Below, in pieces: positions 38,967 through 51,325 of a stretch of 64,000 bases of DNA. The notes beneath the pieces were generated by a model that saw only the letters and a program-made list of their open reading frames with translations, made no database searches and was not told the DNA's origin. Position numbers and translations under genes: made by a program. Every line of letters starts with the position of its first letter. Position 1 is the stretch's first letter. The stretch is from Vicia villosa (taxonomy: Eukaryota > Streptophyta > Magnoliopsida > Fabales > Fabaceae), in NCBI RefSeq assembly GCF_029867415.1, contig NC_081185.1, positions 47,438,766 to 47,502,765 on the forward strand, given 5' to 3'.

Positions 38967-40014
38967 CACCCAAAAATATTTTTCCACTTGGCTCTTTATT
39001 TTCCTTTTAAGAGAAATTACAAAAGCTCTGACTTCCCTATTGCACTTAAGGGTTATGTAGGCCTAAGATGCGATGTCTTATCGATCTCACTTTTAAAACC
39101 TTCTTTTCTCATCCTCCCAATCTATTTAAACCAAAAAAACACAAAGGCATTTTATAACAATAATAACAATAAAAAGGTTCCTAAGGAGTACCGTAGATGT
39201 GAGGGGTGCTTAAAACATTCCCCTTGCATAACAAACCCCCGCACCCAAATCTCTGATAAGTTTATTTGTTTTGATTTTAAAAACTTTTCTGGGTTTTATT
39301 TCGCTCTTTCTCCCAATTCCTTTGGAAACAATAAAACACGGTGGCGACTCTGTTTAAAATCTGAGCTAAGACAATAAATGGCTTTAGTCTCATAAATTTC
39401 CCCGCTACACCTCTATCTCCATTTCTCTTCATCTTGGCCGCGAAAGGGTAAGACGATTTAATGATAAATGTTTGTTCTTTGAATGTATTCAAACCTTTTG
39501 CTCTATCACACAATCTTCATTGTGGTTTGCTTAAATTCATGGATGACACAATGCTTGTGGCTAAACCAGATTGGGATAAAATCTTGGCTATTAAAGCTCT
39601 GTTGTGTGGTTTTGAAATTATCTCTTGATATTTAGTTAATTTTCATAAAAACATGATCTTTGAGATTAATATCAAGCAATGTTTTATGATGGCATCTTCA
39701 TATTACTTATGTTGTGCAATTTCCAGAATCTCGTTTTCTCTGTTGGGCATTTCGATTGGTTATAATCCTCGTAGGTGGTCGACGTGGGAACCAGTTCTCA
39801 TTATGTTACGCAATGGATTGGCTTTGTGGAGGGGGAAAGGCATATCATTAGGGGTAGGGTCACATTGATCAACTCATTCCAAAGCTCAATTCACTTGTTC
39901 TCTTTCTCCTTTTATAAAGCTCATTTGCTAGTGCATAACGATATTGTTAAGATTCAACGTTCGTTCTTATGGAATGGAATTGAGAATCAAAGGAAGATTA
40001 AATGGGTGGTTTGG

Positions 40015-43000
40015 TGTCGCCAGCTGTCGCACGCTCGCGAAAAATGAACAGAGTCGCCACCAATATATTTATCCCATAAGGGAAAGGAATATCAGAAAAC
40101 CTAACAAAGGAAGGAACAGGGTCTTGCGACCAGAGAATCTAGGAACGGGAGTCGGTTACGCAAGGGGAAGGTGCTAGCACCCCTCACGCCCATCGTACTC
40201 GATGGTATCCACCTATGTTTGTTTCTACCTAAAGGGTGTGTACTATGTCTATGTCTAAATGCGAAATGAATGCAAAATGTAGGGAAAAGAAAGAATTGTA
40301 CTCGCACGGGCCCTACCCCGCTGCCTACGTATCCTTTTCAGGAATCAGAGTTACCGTAGCTCGGCTCACGATTTTCTGTTTGTTTTTGTGTTTTTTAGTT
40401 GGGCGGCGTTAACGCTCGCGCTCTTGCATAAGGGGACAACCTAGGATGCAATGGAGCGGAGATAACAATGCCCTTAAGAAAAGAGGGAAGAGAGAGAATT
40501 GGTTTGTATCTTTTAAGGGTAATTCCATGATGACGAAGACCCACTACAAGGCTTCGCATCACTTCCTTACTTTGTTTTAAATCTGACCATTTATTAGTGC
40601 TTTGAGTGTTTTTGGTTGGTGTCTTTTAAAGGGGAAATTATTCGTGACTTAGATCATACCAAAAGGATTTTGTTTGTTTTTTTGAATATTTAGAGAATGC
40701 ACATCGAGGTCTACACCACAATCGATTCTCTAAATGACGGATAAGAAATACATCGAAATCTACATTCCAATCATTTCTTTTCCGTTTAGTAGAAGGAAAT
40801 ACAAAAAGGAGTTCTTTTGTGAATATTTAGAGAATGCACATCGAGGCCTACGCCACAATCGTTTCTCTAAATAACGGTTAAGAAATACATCGAGGCTTCA
40901 CACCTCAATCATTTCTTCTCCGCTAAGTAGGAAAGAACATACATCGAGGCCTACGCCTCAATCATTTCCTTCCTACCATGAAATATAGCAACGGTATGAT
41001 CTTCATCGATTTTTATTAAGTATTTTAAGAGTTGAAAAGAAAAAGAATGAAAGAAGGGAACTATTCCTAAATTCTAATCTAAGTTGTTCTAATTCCTATT
41101 TATGTACAAAAGGAATCTAAAATAGGCCAAAAATATGGCCAAAGACAAGTAGCAAAATCACACAAAAAAGTCATATAGAAATCAACATATAAATGATACA
41201 AAAGCAATTCAAACATTAGTGCAAAATTAAACTAAAAAACTATTATTTTTATGCGTTTTTCTGAAGAACTTAAATGTCAAAATCTAACAATTAAACTAAA
41301 ACACCTAAAATCTATTTAAAAAGGGGTGAATTTTATCATTTTGAAACTAAAAGAAATAAGAGAAAAAGGGGAAAAACTAGAGAACAAAATTCCAATTTTG
41401 ATTTGCAAATTATGAGTCAGGGGGTGTGAACCGAAAGTGCTGGTGCATGAGAAGCAATCTAGACGCAGGCCTGGTACAGAGGCCCAACAGGTTTTTGTTG
41501 CAGATTTTCTTGTGGCCAAAAACGAATCATGGGCCTAGGGGTGAAGTGAACAATTCGGTGAAGGCCCAAGGATTGTATTGGTCCAGTTAGATTCAGATTT
41601 CACATTAATAATCACCAATTAATCGGTGTACTAACTCCATTAGTCAGGATTAACACTAATTAAGTCTAATTAATTATGTTAAACTTAAAATCAATAGAAA
41701 AGGGATTTAGGGTTAGAATATGTGACCTTTCGCCTTCTCAACTCAAGACTCCCTCTCTCTCGCGGCGGCAGCACCTATCCAACCTCCGGTGAACCTTCCT
41801 CGCAATGCTCATCCTCTCAAACTCTTCTCCTCCGTCCTACGATCCGATTCTCGCCTTCATCCCTTCCTATAGTTAATTCTCAGTTTCACTCGCTCCGTCT
41901 CACGAACTTGCGAACGGCGGCCGGAACTCCCATCTTCTCCAGTTCGCAACTCAATCGCGCCTCTCTTCCAATGAAGCCCGTTCGTTCTTCAATCCAGGTG
42001 AAGATTAGATCGATGGAATTTTCTTTGCAGGCTCGTTGATTGATGTTGTGAAGCTCGGGGGATTGATACTGATGGAGATGCAATGATGATGATGAAGAAT
42101 CGCGAAGAGTTTTTGGAGATTAAGGAGTGAAGATGATGAACCTCAAATTGTTGAAGATGTTGATTCTGAAGATTGAAGAAACGGTTATAGTGATGATTGG
42201 TTTATGAATGATTTTTGTGAATTGATGAAGAGGATGGATGAAGATTAAGTAATTTCTGTTTGTGATTCCTTTGTGCAGATTCAATTTAGTGATGGTGGTG
42301 TTAAGAGATCGAGAGTTTTCTTGAAGGATTTGTGTAGTTTGATGATGATGAACGTGGTGGATTGAAGAGGTGATGAGAGCAAGATGAAGGTTCAAGGGAT
42401 TGTGAAGAGTGATCGAGATTGAAAACAGAGGTGAATGAAGATGAAGTTTTTTATGGTGATTTTCTGTGAACTGAATATTGAAGTTTGGAGAAGATGAAGG
42501 TGATGATTGAAGGATGAAGAGGATCGAGAGAGAATCCAGATGAGTGGTGTGGAGATGAGGCGTGATCAATGGTGGAGTGAAAGAATGGTTGACAGCTTGA
42601 ATGAAGGAGGAATTGAGTTTATATAGAGTCTCAGGTTAGTCTTTTTTCTGATTTCTATTGCACTCTTCTCTCAGAATTCTGTTGAATGCTAGCTGTTGTT
42701 TAACTGATTTTTGGAGGTAGTTTGATTCTGTTATGCCGTTAGAGGGTGGTTATGTTTTTCTGTTATGTGATTCTGTTAGAGAGGTTAAGAGGTAGTTATG
42801 AGGTGGTTATTGGTAACTTGAATTCTGTCATAAAATGGTAGTTATTTCGGTTTTGGTTGTTATTGAGTTAGAAGTTGGTTAGGGACAGGTTAGGAGTTAG
42901 TTACAAAAACTGTTAGGTTAGTTATGGAGAGGTTAGAAGCAGTTAGTGACAGTTGGGAATCGGTTTGAAATTCTGTTATGGTTAGTTAGTTTGTTGAATG

Positions 43001-44760
43001 GTGGTTAGTTGATTGTTAGTTGCTGACTGTTTTTCTCTGATTTTTCTGTATTCTTCTTGGACTTGATATAGGTTATGACTTTGTGTTGCAGAGTTTCTGA
43101 TGTGGTTTATTGAATGAGTGCATCCCGGTTTTCTTTTATGTTGTAGAGCGCTGTCGGTTTTGATTTGCAATACACAGACTTGGCTTGAATGCTCAGAGCT
43201 GGAAGTTGGGCTCAGTTTACTTGTCGGTTTATGCAGGGTGGTTTGGATTTTGCAGCAAGTATTCTCGGATTTCCGTGAGTTGGCTTTGAATTGGCAGCAT
43301 GCACGTCTCGAGATTTGACCACGTAATTGACTTGTTTCTTTTCCTTTTACTCTCAATTATTGATTGATGATAATTTGATGAATGATTGAACTGTGGCTGT
43401 TTAGTAAGTGAATTGATTCTGCTGCATTGTAATCGTACAAAGTTAGCATTAGCATGAATGGTATTGGACGGTGGTTTAATGATGCTGAGCCGGTTCCGGT
43501 TTTATTTCGGTTTGCACTGCAGGTTATTTCTTGAATGTGCAGGAGCTGCTCACTTGTGTAATGGAGAAATGGAGGAGACGAACGGAGGCAAGCTTTGGCG
43601 AGGGACACAACTTTGGCTTATGTCCACTAGAATTAGCAAATCGTTTTGAATTCGAAATAGGGACTGAATGTAATAAAACCTTTGGTGTTTTGTAACCCTT
43701 GTTAGAACCTGTCCATATCCCGTGTCTTTGTAGATTGGATGCTTCAAGACCTTGTCAGAAGTTTATGGCTTTTTGTAATGAAATGTTTGATTGTGATTTG
43801 TAATGGATGTAACTTGTAATAGACTATCTTATACGGATGGTGGTTTGGTATGTAATTGATTGGATTTGGATATGGTATGGTAATTTTGGTATATGATGAC
43901 GGATGATGGGAACTTTCGTAGACTTGTAATGAATCTCGAAGGAAGTTTGTAACTAGAATTCATTGAAATAAAAGCCCTGTTGGAAAACTTGAATGAACTT
44001 TGTTCGAATCTTGTAGGTGAACTTGAACACATAAATGTTGAACTTGCGCTTATAGAATGATCTGGGATAGAAAGACTAACTATGCTTGAATAGATGTCTT
44101 GAAACCATACTATTATGAACTTTAACCAAAGCAACTTCTACTAGACCTTTAGTTCATATGCTCCAATTACAAGCAACCTTTTTCCTTACGAGTGGCGGAC
44201 ACTTTGAAGAAGTAAGCGCGCTTGAACCCCAAAGGTTCCATAAGATCAGAATCTTATTGTAACTTAGTCATGCACGATTTCAACCACGAGTCTTGAATTG
44301 GTAAAGTTTCTTTCAAAAGGTGACCCTATCAATGCCTTGAGGAAATCACAGACGAATATTAAGAAGAGATGATCAATGTGGCCATGGAAACAAACCTCGC
44401 ACCTTCGTTGAAGTAGCCTCACACATATACATAGAAATCCCAACTCATGGTTGATAATTCCTAAAGAAGAACCTCAATTGGAGCGCCACAGTTAGGAAAC
44501 CATAGTTTTTGTCACCCATATGTAAATAAACCCTGATCCCACGCCTTACTGTTTGAAGCACCAGAAGAATCATGTTTCAATCGCCATGCACGCCTCAATC
44601 TCATTATGGAACCCTGAGCTTCCGAAATCCTTGATCCCATGCCTAATTTATTGATTAATGATGCATGATGTGTTAGATGACCTAATGGAGAGATGCATAT
44701 GAATGTAAAGCCTAAGTCAGATAAAATGCGAAAGGGGTAGGACAAATTTGGGGTATGACA
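40015..44760 (-). mobile_element. Solo LTR (4.75 kb) in LINE
   Basis: TTTGG is duplicated at 40010-40014 and 44761-44765. The minus strand begins TGTCATACCCCAAATTTGTC at 44760 and ends GCTGGCGACA at 40015. Near its 3' end it has the family marks (GTGAGGGGTGCTAGCACC, about 40182; GGTGGCGACTCTGTT, about 40052). A minus-strand TATA (TATATAAA, 42618-42625) precedes a long U5 rich in (gatga) words. Removing it joins the LINE frame from KIKWVVW to YLIFRSKAEGG. No internal domain, hence a solo LTR. Confidence 0.93.
40691..40973 (-). repeat. Five-copy hairpin array in LTR
   Basis: Units at about 40691, 40743, 40828, 40880 and 40930, each of the form GAAATACATCGAGG-CCTACG-CCTCAATCATTTC with variation. 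Each is an imperfect inverted repeat of about 40 nt, so each could fold alone; paired changes in the arms are not consistent enough to prove selection. Confidence 0.75.
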
Positions 44761-45264
44761 TTTGGTACTTGATTTTTCGGTCTAAAGCTGAGGGTGGTCT
44801 TGAGTTCAAGGATTGTGAATTATCTAGTCAGGCTCTTTTGAGAAAGTGGGCTTGGAGGGTTATTTCGAAGAATGATTTTCTTTGGCATCGAGTTCTCTCT
44901 TTCAAATATGGCGACATCTCCGATTCTATTATGTAGTTTTCATCTCCTTCCTTTAATAAAAAGTCTTCTCTACAGTTGAGGTATTTTAAGCTTAATTTGA
45001 GTAACTTTAATGATATTGGAAGTTGGTTCAACAATTGTATAACTCAGAAATTGGGAAATGGGCTTTCTATTAATTTTTTGAGGGATGTTTGGATTGATAA
45101 ACACTCTTTATCAGAGAAATTTCCGCTGTTGTTTACTGCCTTGTAGGAACCGTGTTTGAATATAGCCGCTGCTGGCTCTTGGTGTAATGAGACTTGGTCC
45201 TGGAGTTCTTTTGAGTCTATTCCGTTTTTAGAGTTGCAAGATGTTATACATACAATAAAAAAAA

Positions 45265-45448
45265 GGAGAATACTCTGGTACCCTTGAGTTTAGATGGGTA
45301 CCGGTACCTTCAACCAATCAATTGCTATAATTTCATGCCATGTCACTTATTTATTTTAATTTATATTAAAATAAATTAATATTTAATAATAGTTTACACT
45401 AAAGGTACCGGTACCCAACTTGAATACATGGGTACCAAAGAATTTACC
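45265..45448. mobile_element. 184-bp MITE in LINE
   Basis: TAAAAAAA flanks both ends (45256-45263, 45449-45456). The ends are inverted: GGAGAATACTCTGGTACCC on the left, and on the right the reverse of GGTAAATTCTTTGGTACCC. An 8-bp target duplication suggests hAT-type mobilisation. Six GGTACC sites lie in the two arms. Confidence 0.8.
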
Positions 45449-45973
45449 TAAAAAAATTGCATAGCATTCTGTTAGGATTTTCTCCTTTGGTAGGTATTCC
45501 GGATAGATGTGTTTAGTGGTTTGATCCTAATGGCTTCTCCGTCAAATCAACATATTCAAAATTAACTTTTATTTCTCCTACGGCCGCCTTTCCATTAGCC
45601 CCTTTGAAACTAGCTTTGGATTGCATTTGGAAAGCTAATGTTCCTTCAAATATCAAAGTTTTCGCGTGGCATTTTCTCCTCTATCGGCTTCAAACTAGAG
45701 ATGAATTGGAACAGAGAGGTGTTATTACCAATGCTTGTTATTTCGTTTGTCCTCTGTGCTTTCACTATGATGAATCACATTTTTAGCTCTTTATAGTTTG
45801 TTTCATTACTTCACAAGTTTCGTTTGCTATTTTCGACTAGTTAGGCATTCCTCTCTTTTCTTTAGGTGATGGTTTTTTAGCGGATCATTTCTTGACTTTT
45901 TATCTTGTTATGTGAAGTATATCAAAGAAGTATTTTAGAATTTTTATCTAGTTAGCAATTGTTAGAGCCATCT

Positions 45974-48627
45974 TGTAACATCTCTCACATATACGTCTAG
46001 AATACTATGTAGTGATGCTATAAATGGTACGTAGAAACATACATAAGATGAAGAAGACAAGAAATTAAAATCATATACAATTAAACTCATGTTCAAAAAA
46101 ATTTATACAATCAGCTTGTCTACAACCATGTACAGGAGAAATATAAGAATTGATGAGGTGTTCCTACCATCTACACATCCACAATCTTCACTACTGACCA
46201 TCTAGCAATTCCTCGCTTCCAACCTGCTCCTGAAAAAAATAGTAATAGGATTGGGGTAAGAATACTAAATCTCAATGTGTTCTCATGTCTTATGGATTCA
46301 CTCAGCTCTACAAGGTTCATATAATCAGATGGGTCCACTAAGGATCTGGGGTTTCCTCACGGTCTGGTACAAAAAAAAAACAAGAGGTAGTATCACCATT
46401 AGAAGTCCCATGACTAACCAATGAGATAACATCAAGCACATAGCTAATACAAATAAGTATGCAGACCCGTACACAACAACACCCTTGAAGAGTATCCAAG
46501 TGCATCTCTTCAAGAGACTTGCACAAGTCACAACATGATGAATCAGATGAGTTCTATATGGAATTCCATCTGTGACGAGTTACAGAAGTGACATTGCCTA
46601 AGTGGCGTCACGACCACGTAAATCATCTAAACGCATGTGATTAAGGTTCCGCTAGTACAATATGCCATCTTGAAAGAACAAGCCCACGCGGCGAAAGCCT
46701 AGAGGTATTGCATATATGGAACCAATAGAGGTGAGTAAATCCTGAAATTCTGGTATGACAGAACCCGAATGTCATATAGAATGTTGTGACATCTAGTCTG
46801 TTAAAAAAGCTACAATAATTAAATATGATCATCCTCAATTTTGGTTCAACACTTGAATGCTAACATATCATATGATTTCTGGAACCATTTAAGCATAATG
46901 ATAACACAATTATCACATGCAGATTTTGATCTGGGGTGGTTCAATAAATGCACAAGCTTTGGGAGTAGACCCTGATGTCGTATTCAATGTTATGACATCC
47001 ATTACTGAACAGATTAATAAATCAGTGCAGAAAATAAATAACACAATGAATTGTTTACCCAGTTTGGATTCACAATCCTACTCTGGGGTCTACCAAGCCA
47101 GGGACAAGTCCACTAAATTGAATCAATTCATTGACCCTCAACAAACAACCAGTTTGCGATCAAATCACTTAATACAATTCGTGCTATATTTCTACCTAAG
47201 ACTCACCTAGGTATGAGGCCCCCCTAAAATCCCTTCAATCACAATCGGTGATAACATCAACTAAGAAACTGAAGACACACTTCAAGACAAAAACTTGATC
47301 TTGCTTCAAAGCTTTGATCAAGACACAAATCACTCAACTCTTACCTACAGGATTCGAGTGATAACAATACTTCTCTTACCTACAGGTTTTGAGAAGAACA
47401 TGGCAGCTATCCCACAACTCGGGTGATCTACCTTGACAAACCCTAATGGTTACATTGTTTCAAAACTTGGATTGCTTATTAAACTAGGTTAAAAAGCTTC
47501 ATATTTATGACCTATTCCCAACTGGACTTGGGCCTTCATTCACAGCCTTATTTGGTGTTATAAATCAGCAGAAAAATTCTGCTAAAAGAAAGGTCTTTAA
47601 TCATAAGTTTCCTAAATTGTCTCCATAATTAGAAACTACATAATCTTCAATATTCTGACTTGATTTTGTTGACCTTTAAATCTACGGCACATATGATTGC
47701 ATAATATTCCATAGAATATTTTGCATCTATTGATTACATCTTGAATCTTCATATTTCAGCTTAGATGGCGCGATGTCATGAGTTTCTACATATGACATCT
47801 CATAAGACATGTTGTCACATAGCATGTCTCAACATTCCATAGAACATATTGTTGTTGTACCTGTTTTGTACATATTTATATTTGCAAGTTCTATACAACC
47901 TATTACATATTGCTGCTACTATATTTTAGCCAAACATAAATGCCAATCACATAATTCAGAGCATTAACAAATCCGAAGTGATGAGCCTACAGGGAATCAC
48001 AACCTCACCATACCAAGCACGTCGATGTGTGTTATCCATAAGTGGGCTAAGTCCTTCCAGACATCCACAAGCACATCGCAATGGTAGCTCATGTGTGTAT
48101 AATATACCGAGAATGCCGATGTGTAGTTTCCACAACTGGGCTACGTCCTTTCGAACCCTCATAAGCACATCACTATGATAAAGACCCGTCAAACATAAAG
48201 TCAAGGTTATACGTGATTTACCATTTAGTAGCTCAGGTCTGCTTCGATTCAAGCATACATCAAATCACACCATGCATCAAGCCACACAGGCATACATTTC
48301 CGAATGTTTAACTGGAACGGACGGGAAAACAACAATTGATCACAACATAGCATTTCAACATTATGCATTTATTAACCATACATACAAGAGTAGAATAAAA
48401 GTTATTATATGATGTCATTCAGCCATTGTGCATCACATTAGGCACATACAAAACTAGGACATGAACAATCGATCACCATTGAGTTCATCCTTTCCATAGT
48501 CCACAAATAGCATGCATATAATGTTCACAACATGTCATATTTTACTATGGCCCCTAAATAATTGAAATAAAATCATTCCATTAGTTCACTACTAATTATA
48601 GCATTGGAAGAGTTTTCCAAAGTTTTG
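45974..48627. other. LTR debris, no gene recognised
   Basis: No coding domain seen. The stretch 46918-47950 read on the minus strand looks like an LTR (a TG start near 47947 at TGATTGGCATTTATGTTTGG, repeated 'gacatgtc/gacatctca' words, a leader with two 'cctgtaggtaagag' copies at about 47340-47390). It may be of the SIRE/Maximus type but I cannot confirm this. The flanks from 45974 (tgtaacatctctcac) may belong to a second LTR. Confidence 0.35.
48011..48176. repeat. Diverged tandem duplication, 94-bp period
   Basis: Units from 48011 and 48105 share taccRagcac/atgcc, gatgtgt, tccaYaaSTGGGCTA, gtcctt and ataagcacatc-like words, with about one quarter of bases different. Confidence 0.65.
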
Positions 48628-49826
48628 GACGACACCTAATTTCGAGTTACAGAACTATAGTTGTGCTATTTTCAAATTATGCATTTTTTTCAACGATGTT
48701 TATGGTCACATTTTTATCCGTCAGAGTCTATTTAACTGGGTATTTTGTATTTGCATTTTTAACTTTTTCAGACTTTTTTCATTTAACTTCGTCGAGCATA
48801 GATCATTTTAGTATGTTCATTTTATTTTTCAGAAGAAAAATGCGCGCTACTGTTGTGTGTTTTGTTTTCTTTTATTTCTTATTTTTTATCATATTTCTTT
48901 GCCTAATTTATTTTCAATTTTTTGTTTTTTTCATTATTTATTAAGCACATATTTGTTTTTTTATAATTAAAGTAGAACCCTAATGACATGGTATAAATTG
49001 AGGCTGCTCCAAGGACCAATGAGGGACACCAAGGGCACCCATATCTATTTCTCTCTTTCTTACCGATATATTCTATCTTTTCGAACCAATATACTCTCTC
49101 ATTATGAAAAAACCACTAAACAACACTATTGTCTATTGATACCCTTTTTCATATAGAAATTGAAAAAAGGAAAGGTGCATAACGTCTTCTTCTTCTCAAG
49201 CACCATAAAGCTTCACCAGCTTCTTCCCTTAAACACCACTTTGAAAACAACCACGGTACACCACCGCCATCCTCATTTTCGATTCCAAATCAAGAATCAT
49301 ACATCACATTCACCAGTTCAAATATCTATGTGACTCACCATCATCTTCACTTTCATTCCTTGTGCAACTTCCAAAACCTTTTCTCATAAACGAATGTGTC
49401 TTAGCCATGGTTCAAATGTTTGAAATGTCTAATGCATCATTCTCTTAAAATCAACCAACAAACTCGTGGTTTTATATCACGAACTACAAAATTCTTATTT
49501 CTTTATTGCACTATTAACATAGGTAGGCACAAGGTTTTGATACCTTGGCAAGCACAATAAACTAAAAAACAAAGACCCTTCTTTTCTCTTTTCTCGTAAT
49601 AAGTAGAAGATCGCAAACTTTCACGCTAACACTTATTCACAAAACTAACTAAATAGGTCATGTTAAGAACAACATATGTGAGGGGTGCTAATACCTTCCC
49701 CTTGCATCACTGACTCCCAAACCCGCTCTTGGTTTGGACAACCCTTTTGGAATAAATAAAAATCGTTGGCGACTCTGTTGTATTTCGAGTGTTCCCTACG
49801 CTCGGATATTTTTTTCGCCGCGACAC
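48628..49826 (+). mobile_element. Tat/Ogre-type LTR, 5' limit uncertain
   Basis: It ends with TTGGCGACTCTGTTG (49762 onward) and CGCCGCGACA at 49826, the ends seen in the solo LTR at 40015-44760, preceded by 'gtgaggggtgctaataccttcc' (about 49679). A TATA box (GGTATAAATTG, about 48990) is present. No clean start or target duplication was found; 48628 is a guess from a TGTGACACC-like start. No primer site follows, so it is probably a solo or truncated LTR. Confidence 0.55.
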
Positions 49827-49969
49827 ATAAGACTTACTCCTTTTTGGAAAAGCATAAAAATGTCAAATGAAATTTAAAAAAAAACATATTGATTAGATTT
49901 AGCTCTTAGTTAGGACAAAGTATTAGCTACAACAAATCTAGTTTTATCTTTTCTAAGAATATCTTCAAT
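49827..49969. other. Unassigned sequence at contig end
   Basis: 143 bp of AT-rich sequence before the gap; nothing recognised. Confidence 0.5.
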
Positions 49970-50069
49970 NNNNNNNNNNNNNNNNNNNNNNNNNNNNNNN
50001 NNNNNNNNNNNNNNNNNNNNNNNNNNNNNNNNNNNNNNNNNNNNNNNNNNNNNNNNNNNNNNNNNNNNN
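49970..50069. other. Assembly gap (100 N)
   Basis: Exactly 100 undetermined bases, the usual placeholder of unknown size. It falls inside the 3' part of the right-hand Ogre, whose 3' LTR is missing, so the true gap is probably several kb. Confidence 0.98.
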
Positions 50070-51325
50070 AAGACATCCGTCTGCCTGAAAAATCAAGTTA
50101 GTGATATGCAATGGCATGATGTATGTAATGCATGAGATTCTCTAACTAAAGGAGAAATATGCATGTTATCTATGCGTTTGTCATGGAATATTATATGCTG
50201 TGTATGAATATGTGTATGACGTATGATGTATGATGTATGATGTATGATGTATAATGTATGATGTATGATGTATATTGTATGATGTATAATGTATGATGTA
50301 TGATGTATGATGTATGATTGGGAAAATAAATCCCAACTAGTCAGTCATCTAGAGATGAAGGTATTGTGATTGTTGATGATCTTTTGTCGTCTTGTTTGAG
50401 TACCCTCGGCTGGGAACCTTTTTTGAGAACCATGGTACTCTGTTGAAGGATCTTTGACTACCGTTCGGGGATGAACGGTAATTGGAAAGTTCTGATTTTG
50501 ATGCCTTTTAAAGTGGGAATGAGGAAGATGCATAATCCTCCGATGCACTATTTGACCAAGTCCTGGTGTGGAGACCACACCTTTTGGGGATAACAATCTG
50601 GAACAGCCCTACTGGGGAATAAGATTTCTCGAATCACTTTGTTGGAGAGAAAAATCTTATTGAGGAATTTGCTGAGAAATGCATCTCTGTTGGAGATTTT
50701 TCTTCTGATGCTGGTTTCGGGATGATGTCCAAATGATTGGGACATTACTTGAATGCTATTCCTGTTTTTCCTGGTAAACATCAATCATATTCAAATGCAC
50801 ATGTTCATTCAAAATTATCATTGGGACGTTTACGTATTCAAAACAGAAAAAAGTGAAAATGTTGATTTTGAGCCTAAGCTGCATTGATTTTTTGAAAAAG
50901 AGCCATGATAGGCTGATTAGTACAAGGAAACAAAAATCCTAGTAGTAGGAAATTGTCATAAAGTTTTGAAAAGAGTTTATAAAGAAAATAGCTATGTGTA
51001 AACAATCCAGTCAAGTTTCAATTCTGCTATTGCCAATCTGTCTTCGAGCATCTCATCCCTCACTTGTTGGAAGAAAGTAATTGGACTGATCGGTGTCTTT
51101 GATGTGTTGAATCTTGAAGGTGAATAGGCAGCTATACAGAACATAGTTGTACGCTTTATTCCCTAACTTTTGCCTAGGCTGCCTTTTCAGGTTTTCAGCC
51201 TACCGGGATAGTATTATTTAGTCTCTAATTTTTGCCCGGATCGCCCTTTCGGGTTTTCGATCCACCGAGACGCTCATTTTTTGCCTAAGTTGCCCTTTCA
51301 GGTTTTCAACTTAGCGAGCTTTTCT
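50070..51325 (-). other. Ogre 3' untranslated region
   Basis: Non-coding, downstream of the pol stop. It contains a heptamer array and, at 51120-51325, three similar stretches of the form 'ttgccy..tgcccttt(c)aggttttc.r.cc/ta.cg' that repeat about every 60 bp. Such 3' regions are known to be hypervariable in Ogre-type elements. Confidence 0.7.
50213..50318. repeat. Heptamer tandem array (GTATGAT)n
   Basis: About 15 copies of a 7-bp unit (gtatgat with occasional gtataat or gtatatt) in the Ogre 3' region, close to the gap. Confidence 0.92.

Larger units (their letters stand above)
32251..39409 (+). mobile_element. Solo LTR (4.1 kb) in LINE, itself carrying a nested solo LTR
   Basis: CCTCT duplicated at 32246-32250 and 39410-39414 brackets the insert. 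The start TATTGTACCTCAATTTTTGA is a mutated form of TGTCATACCCCAATTTTTGA (seen intact at 35353); the end is CCCCGCTACA. Removing it restores the LINE frame through DPLSPFLFIL. Without the inner LTR it is about 4.1 kb with no internal domain. A TATA box (CTATAAATAA, 33746-33755) and the 3' marks 'gtgaggggtgcttaaaac' (about 39198) and 'ggtggcgactctg' (about 39340) place it in the Tat/Ogre group. Confidence 0.9.
30787..45973 (+). pseudogene. LINE (L1-type) ORF2, decayed and split by four insertions
   Basis: Coding pieces at 30787-32250, 39415-40009, 44761-45264 and 45457-45973, about 3.1 kb in all, order preserved. Piece 1 holds the C-terminal half of the AP-type endonuclease (GEFNAI, then WFNLTGTSSSRLDHFL, DRSFSNH) and the front of reverse transcriptase (NEYHPICLIGSIYRIIAK, SAFVPNRRML, KVDFKKAF, RGL-stop-EDPL). 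Piece 2 has SPFLFILAA and FMDDTMLV, the F/YADD box. Pieces 3-4 have AEGGLEFKDC, then IWKANVPSNIKVFAWHFLLYRL and a CPLC zinc region. Many stops and shifts make it inactive. The 5' end abuts a foldback element; the 3' end is lost at LTR debris. Confidence 0.9.

Noticed and set aside
40691..40973. CRISPR-like array
   Set aside because: The repeats are diverged and palindromic, the spacers are similar to each other, and the array lies inside a plant LTR.
41722..42569. ORFs of 105 (+) and 149 (-) codons with Ser/His-rich product
   Set aside because: They lie inside the 4.75 kb solo LTR in low-complexity gatga-rich U5 sequence; chance ORFs.
45974..48651. Complete minus-strand LTR bounded by TGTAAC...GTTACA
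   Set aside because: The ends look plausible, but the flanking 5-mers (CATCT and GAACT) do not match and no family marks support it.
48663..48944. 93-codon hydrophobic ORF (Phe/Leu-rich)
   Set aside because: A T-rich LTR stretch produces apparent membrane segments; no start context or homologue.
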